From contig CAJJZO010000102.1 in assembly GCA_905197585.1 (NCBI GenBank), forward strand, positions 1 through 6,616: a stretch of DNA of 6,616 nucleotides. Reading direction: 5' to 3'. The translations under genes were made by a program, and so were the position numbers. This DNA is from an uncultured Collinsella sp. Lineage in GTDB: Bacteria; Actinomycetota; Coriobacteriia; Coriobacteriales; Coriobacteriaceae. The notes below the pieces were generated by a model that was not told the origin of the DNA, made no database searches, and saw only the letters and a list, made by a program, of their open reading frames with translations. The stretch's first letter is position 1. Every line of letters starts with the position of its first letter. This document shows, piece by piece, positions 1 through 5,457 of this stretch.

Positions 1-288
1 GAAGTGCAAGACGGTCTGGCCGGCGTTGACGCCCTTGTTGGAGATGACGCGGAAACCGTCCTCCAAGCCCTTGGCCTTAGCGACCTCCTGGATGGCGTGA
101 GCCATGGCGCCCATGGTCTCGGCAGGTACGTTGTCGGCGATGTCACTGTAGTGCTTCTTGGGGATCACGAGCGTGTGAACCGGCGCCTGGGGGTTGAGGT
201 CGTCGAAGGCGATGACCTGGTCGTCCTCGTAGACAACAGTCGAGGGGATCTCGTGGTTGGCGATTTTGCAGAAGATGCAATCACACAT
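1..288 (-). CDS. HIT (histidine triad) family nucleotide-binding protein, HinT-like, 3' end cut by window edge
   Basis: Cytosolic HIT-superfamily proteins bind nucleotides and hydrolyse nucleoside phosphoramidates or related AMP conjugates. The 96 visible residues begin MCDCIFCKI, with Cys2, Cys4 and Cys7 near the N-terminus; such Cys residues often bind zinc in bacterial HIT proteins. The typical HinT core follows: a VVYEDDQVIAFDDLNPQAP segment (residues 18-36), VIPKKHY (42-48), and near the edge NAGQTVLHF (88-96). The His at 95 fits the first histidine of the HxHxHxx triad; the other two lie outside the window. HIT proteins of this class are about 105-140 aa, so most of the domain is present. 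The ATG at 288 is preceded by AAAGGA with good spacing. The gene lies 49 nt after xseB and probably has its own promoter (perfect TATAAT at 318-323). Family assignment is firm; the exact substrate cannot be told from sequence. Confidence 0.93.
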   Translation of the reverse strand, partial: MCDCIFCKIANHEIPSTVVYEDDQVIAFDDLNPQAPVHTLVIPKKHYSDIADNVPAETMGAMAHAIQEVAKAKGLEDGFRVISNKGVNAGQTVLHF

Positions 289-307
289 GGTTGGTTCCTT
301 TCTCACA

Positions 308-330
308 GACCAAGGTAATTATATTTGGTC
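308..330 (-). promoter_or_regulatory. Candidate promoter -10 box inside an inverted repeat, upstream of the HIT gene
   Basis: On the minus strand a perfect TATAAT occurs at 323-318, about 30 nt before the HIT start codon, predicting a short leader of roughly 23 nt. It lies between the arms of a perfect 6-bp inverted repeat, GACCAA (308-313) and TTGGTC (325-330). No good -35 hexamer is seen 16-18 nt upstream, so the promoter may need an activator or may be weak. The repeat could be an operator. The -10 match is seen directly; its function is inferred. Confidence 0.45.
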
Positions 331-337
331 GGGATGG

Positions 338-604
338 TTAGAACGAGAGGTTGTCGTCGGTGTTGGCGGCTTCGCCGTCGGCGAGCACGTCGTTGCCGTC
401 GACGTCCTTAAGAAGCACCGAGACCTTCTGCTCGGCATCGGACAGGCGGGTGCGCAGGCTCTTGAGGAGCTCGACGCCGCGGGTATAGCTCTCGAGCGAC
501 TCCTCGAGCTCCATATCGCCCGACTCCAGGCTGCGGATGATGAGCTCCAACTCCTGCGAGGCCTGCTTGTACGTAAGCTGCTCGACCGGGGTCTTCTCTG
601 CCAT
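338..604 (-). CDS. xseB: Exodeoxyribonuclease VII small subunit
   Basis: Small subunit of exonuclease VII, the cytosolic complex of one XseA with several XseB chains that degrades single-stranded DNA from both ends to short oligonucleotides. The 88-residue product has the usual family length (about 60-90 aa). It shows the hallmark two-helix pattern: YKQASQELELIIRSLESG (residues 12-29), then ELEESLESYTRGVELLKS (32-49) and RLSDAEQKV (53-61). The acidic, low-complexity tail (GNDVLADGEAANTDD) is poorly conserved in the family. The ATG at 604 follows a strong purine-rich ribosome site (AGGAAAGGA) with suitable spacing. It lies 42 nt after xseA on the same strand; the two subunits are needed together, so co-transcription is likely. 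The TAA stop at 340-338 lies just before the promoter-like element of the next gene. Confidence 0.96.
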   Translation of the reverse strand: MAEKTPVEQLTYKQASQELELIIRSLESGDMELEESLESYTRGVELLKSLRTRLSDAEQKVSVLLKDVDGNDVLADGEAANTDDNLSF

Positions 605-646
605 ATCTGTTTCCTTTCCTAAAGGTTTATCGCTATGAAACGCGGG

Positions 647-2098
647 TTACTCGACCGTATCGACCGTTGCAGCCACGTTGCCGTCTGCCATACGCACGCG
701 GATGGCATCGCCGGGCTTAAAGCTCTTGGCGCTCGTAGCCACACCATCATCGCTGTACGCGATGGAATAACCACGGGCAAGCACCTTGAGCGGCGACAGG
801 GCATCGAGCGACGCGGCAGCTCGGCCCAGGTCGGACGCGGGTTTGCTGAGCATCGTGCGCCCCTGATGCTCCAGACGGGAACTCGCAAGCGTGAGCGCAT
901 GGCGTTTGCCATCGAGCCCCGAGGTGCTTGCGATCAAGCGCTCGGGCAGACGCTCGAAGTTGGAGCGGAAGGCCCCAACCGAACGCGTTATGGCGCCCGA
1001 CAGTCGATCGGCAGTCAGCGCAAGCTCGGACTCGCGACGCTCGACCATAAACGTTGGATCGTTGAGGCACGGGCGGCACGCGGCCGCATCGAGCGCGTCA
1101 ACCAAACGAGCCGTATAGGTGTCCCAGGCACGACGACCGCGCTGGTCGAGCATTTCCAGATCGACCTGATCCGACCCGATCATCGAAGCCATCGCGGCAC
1201 CCAGACGTTGATGGCGCGTCTCGAGCACGTCGGCCAACTCCGTCATAGCCGGCGCCACCGATTCTGCCGCTGCCGTTGGCGTGGAGGCGCGACGGTCGCT
1301 CACCATGTCGCAAATCGAGGTATCGGGCTCATGGCCAATGCCGGTCACCACGGGCACGGGGCAAGCCGCCACCGCACGGGCAAGCTCCTCGTCGTTAAAG
1401 GTCATGAGGTCCTCGAAGGAGCCGCCGCCACGGACAAGCAAAATGCAATCGGGCGCCGGCGTAATGGCAGCGGCGCGGCGCAAGCCTTCAATAAGCTCTG
1501 CCGGCGCGCCCTCGCCCTGGACCTTTGCGCCCACGCAGACAAGCTCGACGAGCGGGTTGCGACGGCGCAGCGTACGCTTGACGTCGTCGATCACGGCGCC
1601 CGAAAGCGAGGTGACGACCGCCACGCGTGAGCAGAACACCGGGATACGGCGCTTGCGCGCTTCGTCCATCAGGCCCTCGCGGCGGAGCTTTTCGGCCAGT
1701 TGCGCCACTTGTTGACGCAGCAGGCCCTCCCCCGCCAGCGAGAATGAGCGAGCGACAAAGCTCATGCGACCCGTAGGCTTGTAGAGATTGAAGCTGCCCT
1801 TAAAGCTTACCTGCATGCCGTCGCGCAGATCGAAGGTGCGCTTAAGGTAGGCGCCCTTCCAGATGATGCAGTCGACGGCCGCCGAGTCGTCCTTAATCTG
1901 GAAGTAGCAGTGGCCGCTTCGGGCATTGGGACCACGAAAACCCGTGACCTCACCCAAAACGCTCAACTGCGGAATGGCATCGAGCGCGCCGGCGGCGATC
2001 TCCACCGCTTGGCTCACGCTGAGCTCTTTGCGCTCCTGCTCGTCCGATCCGTCGAACTCGGCGGAAACGGTATTGCCGGTCAGATTCCAGCCTGCCAC
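647..2098 (-). CDS. xseA: Exodeoxyribonuclease VII large subunit
   Basis: Catalytic subunit of exonuclease VII, a cytosolic single-strand DNA exonuclease acting in repair and clearance of displaced strands. With the start chosen here it is 483 aa (Escherichia coli XseA is 456). An N-terminal OB-fold spans about residues 40-125, with SGHCYFQIKDD at 61-71. The catalytic core includes VAVVTSLSGAVIDDV (159-173), LLVRGGGSFEDL (220-231) and TGIGHEPDTSICDMVSDRRA (252-271), which carries the conserved His and Asp residues. A long, probably coiled-coil stretch follows, then the conserved C-terminal SPLKVLARGYSI (435-446). The frame stays open to a TTG at 2125 and an ATG at 2116, but neither has a ribosome site. 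The GTG at 2098 is preceded by AAGGGGG, one base from AAGGAGG. A later GTG before SQAVEIAAG is also possible. TAA stop at 649-647; xseB follows after 42 nt. Confidence 0.96.
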   Translation of the reverse strand: MAGWNLTGNTVSAEFDGSDEQERKELSVSQAVEIAAGALDAIPQLSVLGEVTGFRGPNARSGHCYFQIKDDSAAVDCIIWKGAYLKRTFDLRDGMQVSFKGSFNLYKPTGRMSFVARSFSLAGEGLLRQQVAQLAEKLRREGLMDEARKRRIPVFCSRVAVVTSLSGAVIDDVKRTLRRRNPLVELVCVGAKVQGEGAPAELIEGLRRAAAITPAPDCILLVRGGGSFEDLMTFNDEELARAVAACPVPVVTGIGHEPDTSICDMVSDRRASTPTAAAESVAPAMTELADVLETRHQRLGAAMASMIGSDQVDLEMLDQRGRRAWDTYTARLVDALDAAACRPCLNDPTFMVERRESELALTADRLSGAITRSVGAFRSNFERLPERLIASTSGLDGKRHALTLASSRLEHQGRTMLSKPASDLGRAAASLDALSPLKVLARGYSIAYSDDGVATSAKSFKPGDAIRVRMADGNVAATVDTVE

Positions 2099-2159
2099 GC
2101 AGCCCCCTTTCGTCATCGAGCACAAGGGCTTCGACCCTGCGCAGATTCAAGTCCAACAC

Positions 2160-2197
2160 ATAGTACAGCGCCGCGGGGACAAGAATCTCCGCGGCGC
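2160..2197 (-). promoter_or_regulatory. Strong GC-rich hairpin between the metallopeptidase gene and xseA, with an adjacent -10-like box
   Basis: GCGCCGCGG (2168-2176) and CCGCGGCGC (2189-2197) form a perfect 9-bp inverted repeat. The pairing extends inward by three more pairs (one G-U) around a 6-nt CAAGAA loop. It lies 16 nt after the metallopeptidase stop in the direction of transcription and before xseA. No T-run follows on either strand, so it is not a classical intrinsic terminator; it could stabilise the upstream 3' end, cause a pause, or act in xseA control. Immediately downstream on the minus strand is TACTAT (2165-2160), a weak -10 candidate for xseA without a matched -35. The structure is clear; the role is inferred. 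Confidence 0.45.
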
Positions 2198-2213
2198 CTG
2201 TCAAGCCAACTTG

Positions 2214-2918
2214 TTATCGGTTGGAGTTTCTGTTGTAGCGAGCCATCAGGTAGAGCAGCTGAATAATCGAGGTGAGCGCCGCCGCCACGTAGGTGAGCGC
2301 GGCCGCCGTCAGGACCTTCTTGGCACCGTTGACCTGCTTGGAGCTCATGCCCGACTGCTCGATATACGCCACGGCGCGTCGGCTGGCATCGATCTCGACC
2401 GGCAGCGTAACCAGCTGGAACAGCACGCTAAACGAGAAGAAGACCAGCGCGAGGGTCGTGAGCCCCGCGATGTTCATGAACAGGCCCATGAGCAGCACGA
2501 TCGTCCAGGTGTTCTGGGTAAAGTTGACGACGGGAACCAAAGCGGTACGTACCTTCATCATGGCATAACCACTTTGACGCTGGGCAGCATGGCCCGCCTC
2601 GTGACAGGCCACGGCAACGCTTGCAACCGACCCGCCCGAACGGTTGGCATCCGACAGATACAGGTTGTTGTCCTGCGGGTTGTAATGAGCGGTGAGCTCG
2701 CCGGCAACGCCCTTGATACCCACGGCGTTGCAACCGTTGGCATCGAGCATGCGACGAGCGACCGTGGCACCCGTGTCGCCGTCCGAGCGAACCTTGGACC
2801 ACGTCTTGTACGTCGAGTTGATATAGCTCTGCGCGGCAAGGCCAAGCACCGTGCAGACAAGAACAACCAGCAGGTACAGCGGGTCGATGCCAAAGCCGTA
2901 TCCATAGTAATAGGGCAT
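2214..2918 (-). CDS. YugP-family membrane zinc metallopeptidase (Zn_peptidase_2)
   Basis: An integral membrane protein of 234 aa, close to the roughly 225-aa length of Bacillus YugP. It opens with a Tyr/Gly-rich MPYYYGYGFGID segment typical of the family, then a membrane helix at about 13-30. The zinc site is HEAGH at residues 106-110 (HExxH), preceded by NNLYLSDANRSGGSVASVAVA (84-104). Further hydrophobic segments lie at about 137-156, 157-174 and 203-225. The conserved LPVEIDASRRA (172-182) offers Glu175 or Asp177 as a possible further zinc ligand. The substrate and physiological role of the family are poorly known. The ATG at 2918 has a strong GGAGGA site. The gene starts 64 nt after ribonuclease D on the same strand, and a TAGAAT box in that gap suggests it may also have its own promoter. 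Family call is firm; function beyond membrane proteolysis is not established. Confidence 0.93.
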   Translation of the reverse strand: MPYYYGYGFGIDPLYLLVVLVCTVLGLAAQSYINSTYKTWSKVRSDGDTGATVARRMLDANGCNAVGIKGVAGELTAHYNPQDNNLYLSDANRSGGSVASVAVACHEAGHAAQRQSGYAMMKVRTALVPVVNFTQNTWTIVLLMGLFMNIAGLTTLALVFFSFSVLFQLVTLPVEIDASRRAVAYIEQSGMSSKQVNGAKKVLTAAALTYVAAALTSIIQLLYLMARYNRNSNR

Positions 2919-2953
2919 GCGAATTCCTCCGAATCGAGTTACACGTTGGAGGC

Positions 2954-2959
2954 ATTCTA
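2954..2959 (-). promoter_or_regulatory. Candidate -10 box for the metallopeptidase gene
   Basis: TAGAAT on the minus strand matches the -10 consensus at 5 of 6 positions. It lies about 36 nt before the metallopeptidase ATG, in the 64-nt gap after ribonuclease D. No convincing -35 lies 16-18 nt upstream, so this is only a weak candidate for an internal promoter. Confidence 0.25.
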
Positions 2960-2982
2960 CCCACTCAGCCGGCTAGGCTTCC

Positions 2983-4116
2983 CTATAACAGTTCAATCTT
3001 TCCGTCCTTCACGGTGAGCCCCATATTGCCGGAAAGCAGATCGTCCAGACGCGAACCCACGAGCTCAAAGCGCCAGCCTTCGCGCAGGGGGCTCTGCTCG
3101 GGATGCTCAATATAGTCGGCCAGGTCATCGCGCGAGGCAATGACCGAGGTCGCCACGCCCGAGCGCTCGGCAACCAGGCGAATGAGCGCATACATCAGGT
3201 CCGTCACGCTCTCCAACTCCGGCGAAATCTGACGGTGCCCGCGCACCATGAGCGGCAGGCGATCGTGTGGGCAGCTCGCACCGCGCTTAATGGCCATGAG
3301 CGCGCCGTCCACGTCGCGCTCCCCCAGCTGGTCGGTACCGCGAATGCTGCGGAACTCCTCAACACGAACGGGATTACGTTTAACCAGGGCCAGCAGCGTA
3401 TCGTCGGACATGACCCACTTGCGCGGGATGTTGCGGCGCTCGGCGCGGTCCTCGCGCCAAGCGGCAAGCTCGCGTGCGATGCCCAACTGGTGACGGCTAC
3501 ACGAGTTGATGCGCTTGACCTTGCGAAACGCCTCATGGCGGTCGGCGCGGTAGTGCGACTCGTCGGCCAGCGGACGCAACTCGTCGAGCACCCAGTCCAC
3601 CCGGCCCAGCTCGCGCAGGCGACTCATCATCTCGGTATAGGCGACGATCAAGTACTTGACGTCATCGATCGCGTACTCGACCTGCTTATCAGTCAGCGGG
3701 CGGCGCGACCAGTCGGTCAGCGACTCGGTCTTGGGCAATGAGACGCCACAAAACGTCTGCACGAGCGCGCCGTAGGAAATCTGCTGGCGCTCGCCCAAAA
3801 AGGCGGCGGCCACCTGCGTGTCAAAAATCGGACGCGGCAGCACGCCCACGGTATGGAGCATGACCTCCATATCCTGCGAGCACGCGTGGAAGACCTTGGT
3901 CACGCTCTCGTCGGCCATAAGCTCGGCAAGCGGCGACAGGTCGTCGATCACCAAAGGATCGACCGCGACGCTCTCGGCAGGGGTGGCAATCTGAACCCCG
4001 CTCAGACGCGGATGGAACGTGCGCTCGCGCAAAAACTCGGTATCGACGGCAATCGCGTCGAACTCACGGGCGCGCTGGCAAAAGTCGAGTAGAGCCTGAT
4101 GTGTGGAAATGTACAT
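2983..4116 (-). CDS. rnd: Ribonuclease D (DEDDy 3'-5' exoribonuclease with HRDC domain)
   Basis: A cytosolic 3'-5' exoribonuclease that trims the 3' ends of tRNA precursors and other small RNAs. With the ATG at 4116 it is 377 aa (Escherichia coli RNase D is 375). The DEDDy nuclease motifs are intact: Exo I DTEF with Asp25 and Glu27, Exo II in HACSQDMEV with Asp82, and Exo III YAIDDVKYL with Tyr148 and Asp152. An HRDC domain follows at about 205-285 (HQLGIARELAAWREDRA, then IPRKWVMSDDTLLAL). The rest is a less conserved C-terminal region. The frame continues up to a GTG at 4152 (389 aa), but the ATG puts the first catalytic Asp at the distance from the N-terminus seen in known RNase D proteins. 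Neither start has a clear ribosome site. It is divergent from the lipid kinase gene and first in the minus-strand gene run. Confidence 0.94.
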   Translation of the reverse strand: MYISTHQALLDFCQRAREFDAIAVDTEFLRERTFHPRLSGVQIATPAESVAVDPLVIDDLSPLAELMADESVTKVFHACSQDMEVMLHTVGVLPRPIFDTQVAAAFLGERQQISYGALVQTFCGVSLPKTESLTDWSRRPLTDKQVEYAIDDVKYLIVAYTEMMSRLRELGRVDWVLDELRPLADESHYRADRHEAFRKVKRINSCSRHQLGIARELAAWREDRAERRNIPRKWVMSDDTLLALVKRNPVRVEEFRSIRGTDQLGERDVDGALMAIKRGASCPHDRLPLMVRGHRQISPELESVTDLMYALIRLVAERSGVATSVIASRDDLADYIEHPEQSPLREGWRFELVGSRLDDLLSGNMGLTVKDGKIELL

Positions 4117-4178
4117 ATCAACCCATCGAATAAGGTTAGGCCCGAAAAACACGGGTAGGATATCGGCATTGCCTTACA

Positions 4179-4186
4179 ACTATACT
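4179..4186. promoter_or_regulatory. Overlapping divergent -10 boxes between rnd and the lipid kinase gene
   Basis: TATACT on the plus strand (4181-4186, 5 of 6 to consensus) and TATAGT on the minus strand (4184-4179, 5 of 6) share four base pairs in the only divergent intergenic region. The plus box lies 28 nt before the lipid kinase ATG. The minus box lies about 62 nt before the preferred rnd ATG and 26 nt before the alternative GTG. No clear -35 element is seen for either. If both are real, polymerase could not occupy both at once. Confidence 0.4.
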
Positions 4187-4214
4187 CGGTTAGTCACAGA
4201 ACGGGAACGTAAGT

Positions 4215-5132
4215 ATGCGCTGCCTTATCATCCACAACCCGGCATCGGGCCCCAGCTCAGATGAAATCTACGCATTCACGCACGCCCTCGCGCAGGGCGG
4301 CGACGAGGTCGTGATGCGTTTTATCGGCGATGGCATGGAGCCCGAGGACGCCGTGGCAGACGTGCGCGAGTTTGATCGCGTGGTCGTTTCGGGCGGCGAC
4401 GGCACCGTCTCCAACGTGCTCGACCAGATGCGCGGATGCGGTGTCCCCACGCTCGTCTTCCCCTCCGGCACAGCCTGCCTGTTCTTCAACAACATCGGCA
4501 ATGCCCCCGAGGCAGCGGCGCTTGCCAAGGCTTGCCGCGCCGGTCGCACGGTCAAAGTGGACATGGGCGAGCTCTTTTGGCTCGACGAGAACGGCAACGA
4601 GAAGCGCCACGGCTTTATCATCATCGCCGGCTCGGGCTTCGACGCCGAGATCATGATGAAGGCCGCCCCCGCCAAAAACGACATCGGCGAGATCGCCTAT
4701 TTCCTGTCGGCGCTCGCCACACCCAACCCCACGGTGGCGCATTTTACGATTGAGCATGACGGCATTGTCGAGGAGCTCGATGGCATCTGCTGCATGGCCG
4801 GCAACACCTCGGTCATTCAAAACGACATCAACCTGTTCCCCGACTGCCGCATGAACGACGGCATGGTCGACATCGCGGTCATCGAGCCCGTAAAAACCGT
4901 CCAGCTCCTGCCCACTGTGATCACCGCCGCGCTCGACCCCGCCGGCAAGGTGCTCGGCCGTCCGCAGTTCAAGATCATCCAGACCAAGGAAGCCAAAATC
5001 ACCTGCACGCCGTCGCTGGGCATGCAGTTCGATGGCGAGATCATCTCCAGCAACTCGGGCGTCTTTGGAGCCCGCGCGCTTCCGCAATGCCTCGACCTCA
5101 TCGTCGACGAATTCTCCCCGCTCGGAAAATAG
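4215..5132 (+). CDS. YegS/DgkB-type diacylglycerol or related lipid kinase
   Basis: A 305-aa ATP-dependent lipid kinase of the DAGK catalytic family, which phosphorylates diacylglycerol or similar lipids at the cytoplasmic membrane face for lipid recycling or synthesis. The N-terminal domain starts MRCLIIHNPASG (NP-SG nucleotide-site signature). The hallmark SGGDGT is at residues 59-64 and FPSGTACLFFNNIG at 82-95, the place where relatives have GTAN. The C-terminal beta domain carries FPDCRMNDGMVDI (208-220) and QFDGEII (271-277), whose Asp273 and Glu275 match the conserved catalytic DGE. The length is normal (about 290-310 aa). The ATG at 4215 has only a weak site (GGGAAC). The TAG stop overlaps the AGGAGG ribosome site of the following microprotein gene, so the two are co-transcribed and probably translationally coupled. 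The lipid substrate cannot be fixed from sequence: DgkB, YegS and BmrU-like enzymes share these motifs. Confidence 0.93.
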   Translation: MRCLIIHNPASGPSSDEIYAFTHALAQGGDEVVMRFIGDGMEPEDAVADVREFDRVVVSGGDGTVSNVLDQMRGCGVPTLVFPSGTACLFFNNIGNAPEAAALAKACRAGRTVKVDMGELFWLDENGNEKRHGFIIIAGSGFDAEIMMKAAPAKNDIGEIAYFLSALATPNPTVAHFTIEHDGIVEELDGICCMAGNTSVIQNDINLFPDCRMNDGMVDIAVIEPVKTVQLLPTVITAALDPAGKVLGRPQFKIIQTKEAKITCTPSLGMQFDGEIISSNSGVFGARALPQCLDLIVDEFSPLGK

Positions 5133-5141
5133 GAGGACCCC

Positions 5142-5234
5142 ATGAACGACAATCCCCTGCTCGGCTTTATCGTCATTGTTCTGGCCATGCTCGTCGGCTA
5201 TGCGATTAACGTGATCCACCGCCGGAAGAAGTAA
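5142..5234 (+). CDS. 30-aa single-pass membrane microprotein, unknown function
   Basis: A short gene encoding MNDNPLLGF, then a hydrophobic stretch of about 18 residues (IVIVLAMLVGYAINVI, residues 10-25), ending HRRKK. The charge pattern (acidic, short N-terminus; basic tail) predicts one membrane helix with the C-terminus in the cytoplasm. The ATG follows a perfect AGGAGG site (5131-5136) at 5-nt spacing, the best ribosome site in the window. The gene begins 9 nt after the lipid kinase stop, whose TAG lies in the same ribosome site. An intrinsic terminator begins 34 nt after its TAA. Ribosome site, charge pattern and position between a gene and its terminator all argue that it is translated. 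I do not recognise the family. A role in anchoring or regulating the membrane-acting lipid kinase is plausible but only inferred from position. Confidence 0.75.
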   Translation: MNDNPLLGFIVIVLAMLVGYAINVIHRRKK

Positions 5235-5240
5235 TTCCAC

Positions 5241-5262
5241 ATTGGTATGATATTCATCCAAT
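5241..5262. repeat. Inverted repeat just before the terminator
   Basis: ATTGGTATGA (5241-5250) and TCATCCAAT (5254-5262) pair over 9 bp with one bulged T and a 3-nt loop. It lies between the microprotein stop and the terminator hairpin. It may be a minor 3'-end RNA structure; nothing else supports a function. Confidence 0.35.
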
Positions 5263-5268
5263 TATCGT

Positions 5269-5315
5269 CTCCCCTGTTGTTTATGCATTTGCACGACAGC
5301 GGGGGATTTTTCTTT
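5269..5315 (+). terminator. Rho-independent terminator of the lipid kinase-microprotein unit
   Basis: TCCCCTGTTGT (5270-5280) pairs with ACGACA (5293-5298) and GGGGA (5302-5306), with one G-U pair, a 3-nt bulge (5299-5301) and a 12-nt loop. TTTTTCTTT (5307-5315) follows at once. The stable GC-rich base plus T-run on the plus strand is a classical intrinsic terminator. It separates this unit from the C69 peptidase gene, which therefore must have its own promoter. Confidence 0.88.
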
Positions 5316-5362
5316 GTGCCCCGTGCAAGGCGCTTTATTCAGGTACAGTAATTGCAGGGCGT

Positions 5363-5378
5363 CTTTATTTAAATAAAG
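5363..5378. repeat. Perfect 16-bp palindrome, candidate operator
   Basis: CTTTATTT followed at once by AAATAAAG is a perfect palindrome with no spacer, typical of a site for a dimeric regulator. It lies 165 nt before the C69 start codon and overlaps the second GGCGTCTTTATT repeat. No T-run or gene end suggests a terminator. Identity of any binding protein is unknown. Confidence 0.45.
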
Positions 5379-5387
5379 CTAGATAAT

Positions 5388-5457
5388 GAGTATTCTTGTC
5401 CGCTCATCGCATATTTTAGGACGCTCATCGAGTATTTCATCGAAATAGATGAATACT
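5388..5457. repeat. Imperfect direct repeats with 21-bp period, ending in an inverted repeat
   Basis: Related heptamers GAGTATT (5388), GCATATT (5409), GAGTATT (5430) and, more weakly, GAATACT (5451) recur exactly every 21 bp. CGCTCATCG also occurs twice 21 bp apart (5401-5409 and 5422-5430). The first two 21-bp units agree at 15 of 21 positions. The array ends in an inverted repeat, AGTATTTCATC (5431-5441) with GATGAATACT (5448-5457), one bulged T and a 6-nt centre. A period of two helix turns puts all copies on one DNA face, as expected for cooperative binding of a regulator. The repeats are seen directly; the regulator is unknown. Confidence 0.55.

Noticed and set aside
635..1630. Long plus-strand open frame (331 codons) opposite xseA
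   Set aside because: It is antisense to a clear XseA sequence with intact motifs. Its Arg/His/Ala-rich product resembles no family, and such open antisense frames are common in GC-rich genes.
1950..2204. Minus-strand 84-codon frame overlapping the start of xseA
   Set aside because: It begins within the hairpin region without a ribosome site, turns Arg-rich where it overlaps xseA, and shows no known family. A translated leader cannot be excluded, but nothing supports it.
1926..3017. Plus-strand open frame (363 codons) spanning the xseA start and the whole metallopeptidase gene
   Set aside because: Its composition is that of a mirror frame and it lies opposite a clear HEAGH metallopeptidase. 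I saw no good ribosome site or recognisable domain.
4141..4155. Small inverted repeat CCCG/CGGG near the alternative rnd start
   Set aside because: Only 4 bp of stem with an A-rich loop, close to chance expectation in this GC-rich DNA.
4257..5261. Minus-strand open frame (334 codons) opposite the lipid kinase
   Set aside because: The plus strand has intact GGDGT and DGE motifs; the minus product is low-complexity Val/Asp/Gly-rich sequence with no recognisable motif.
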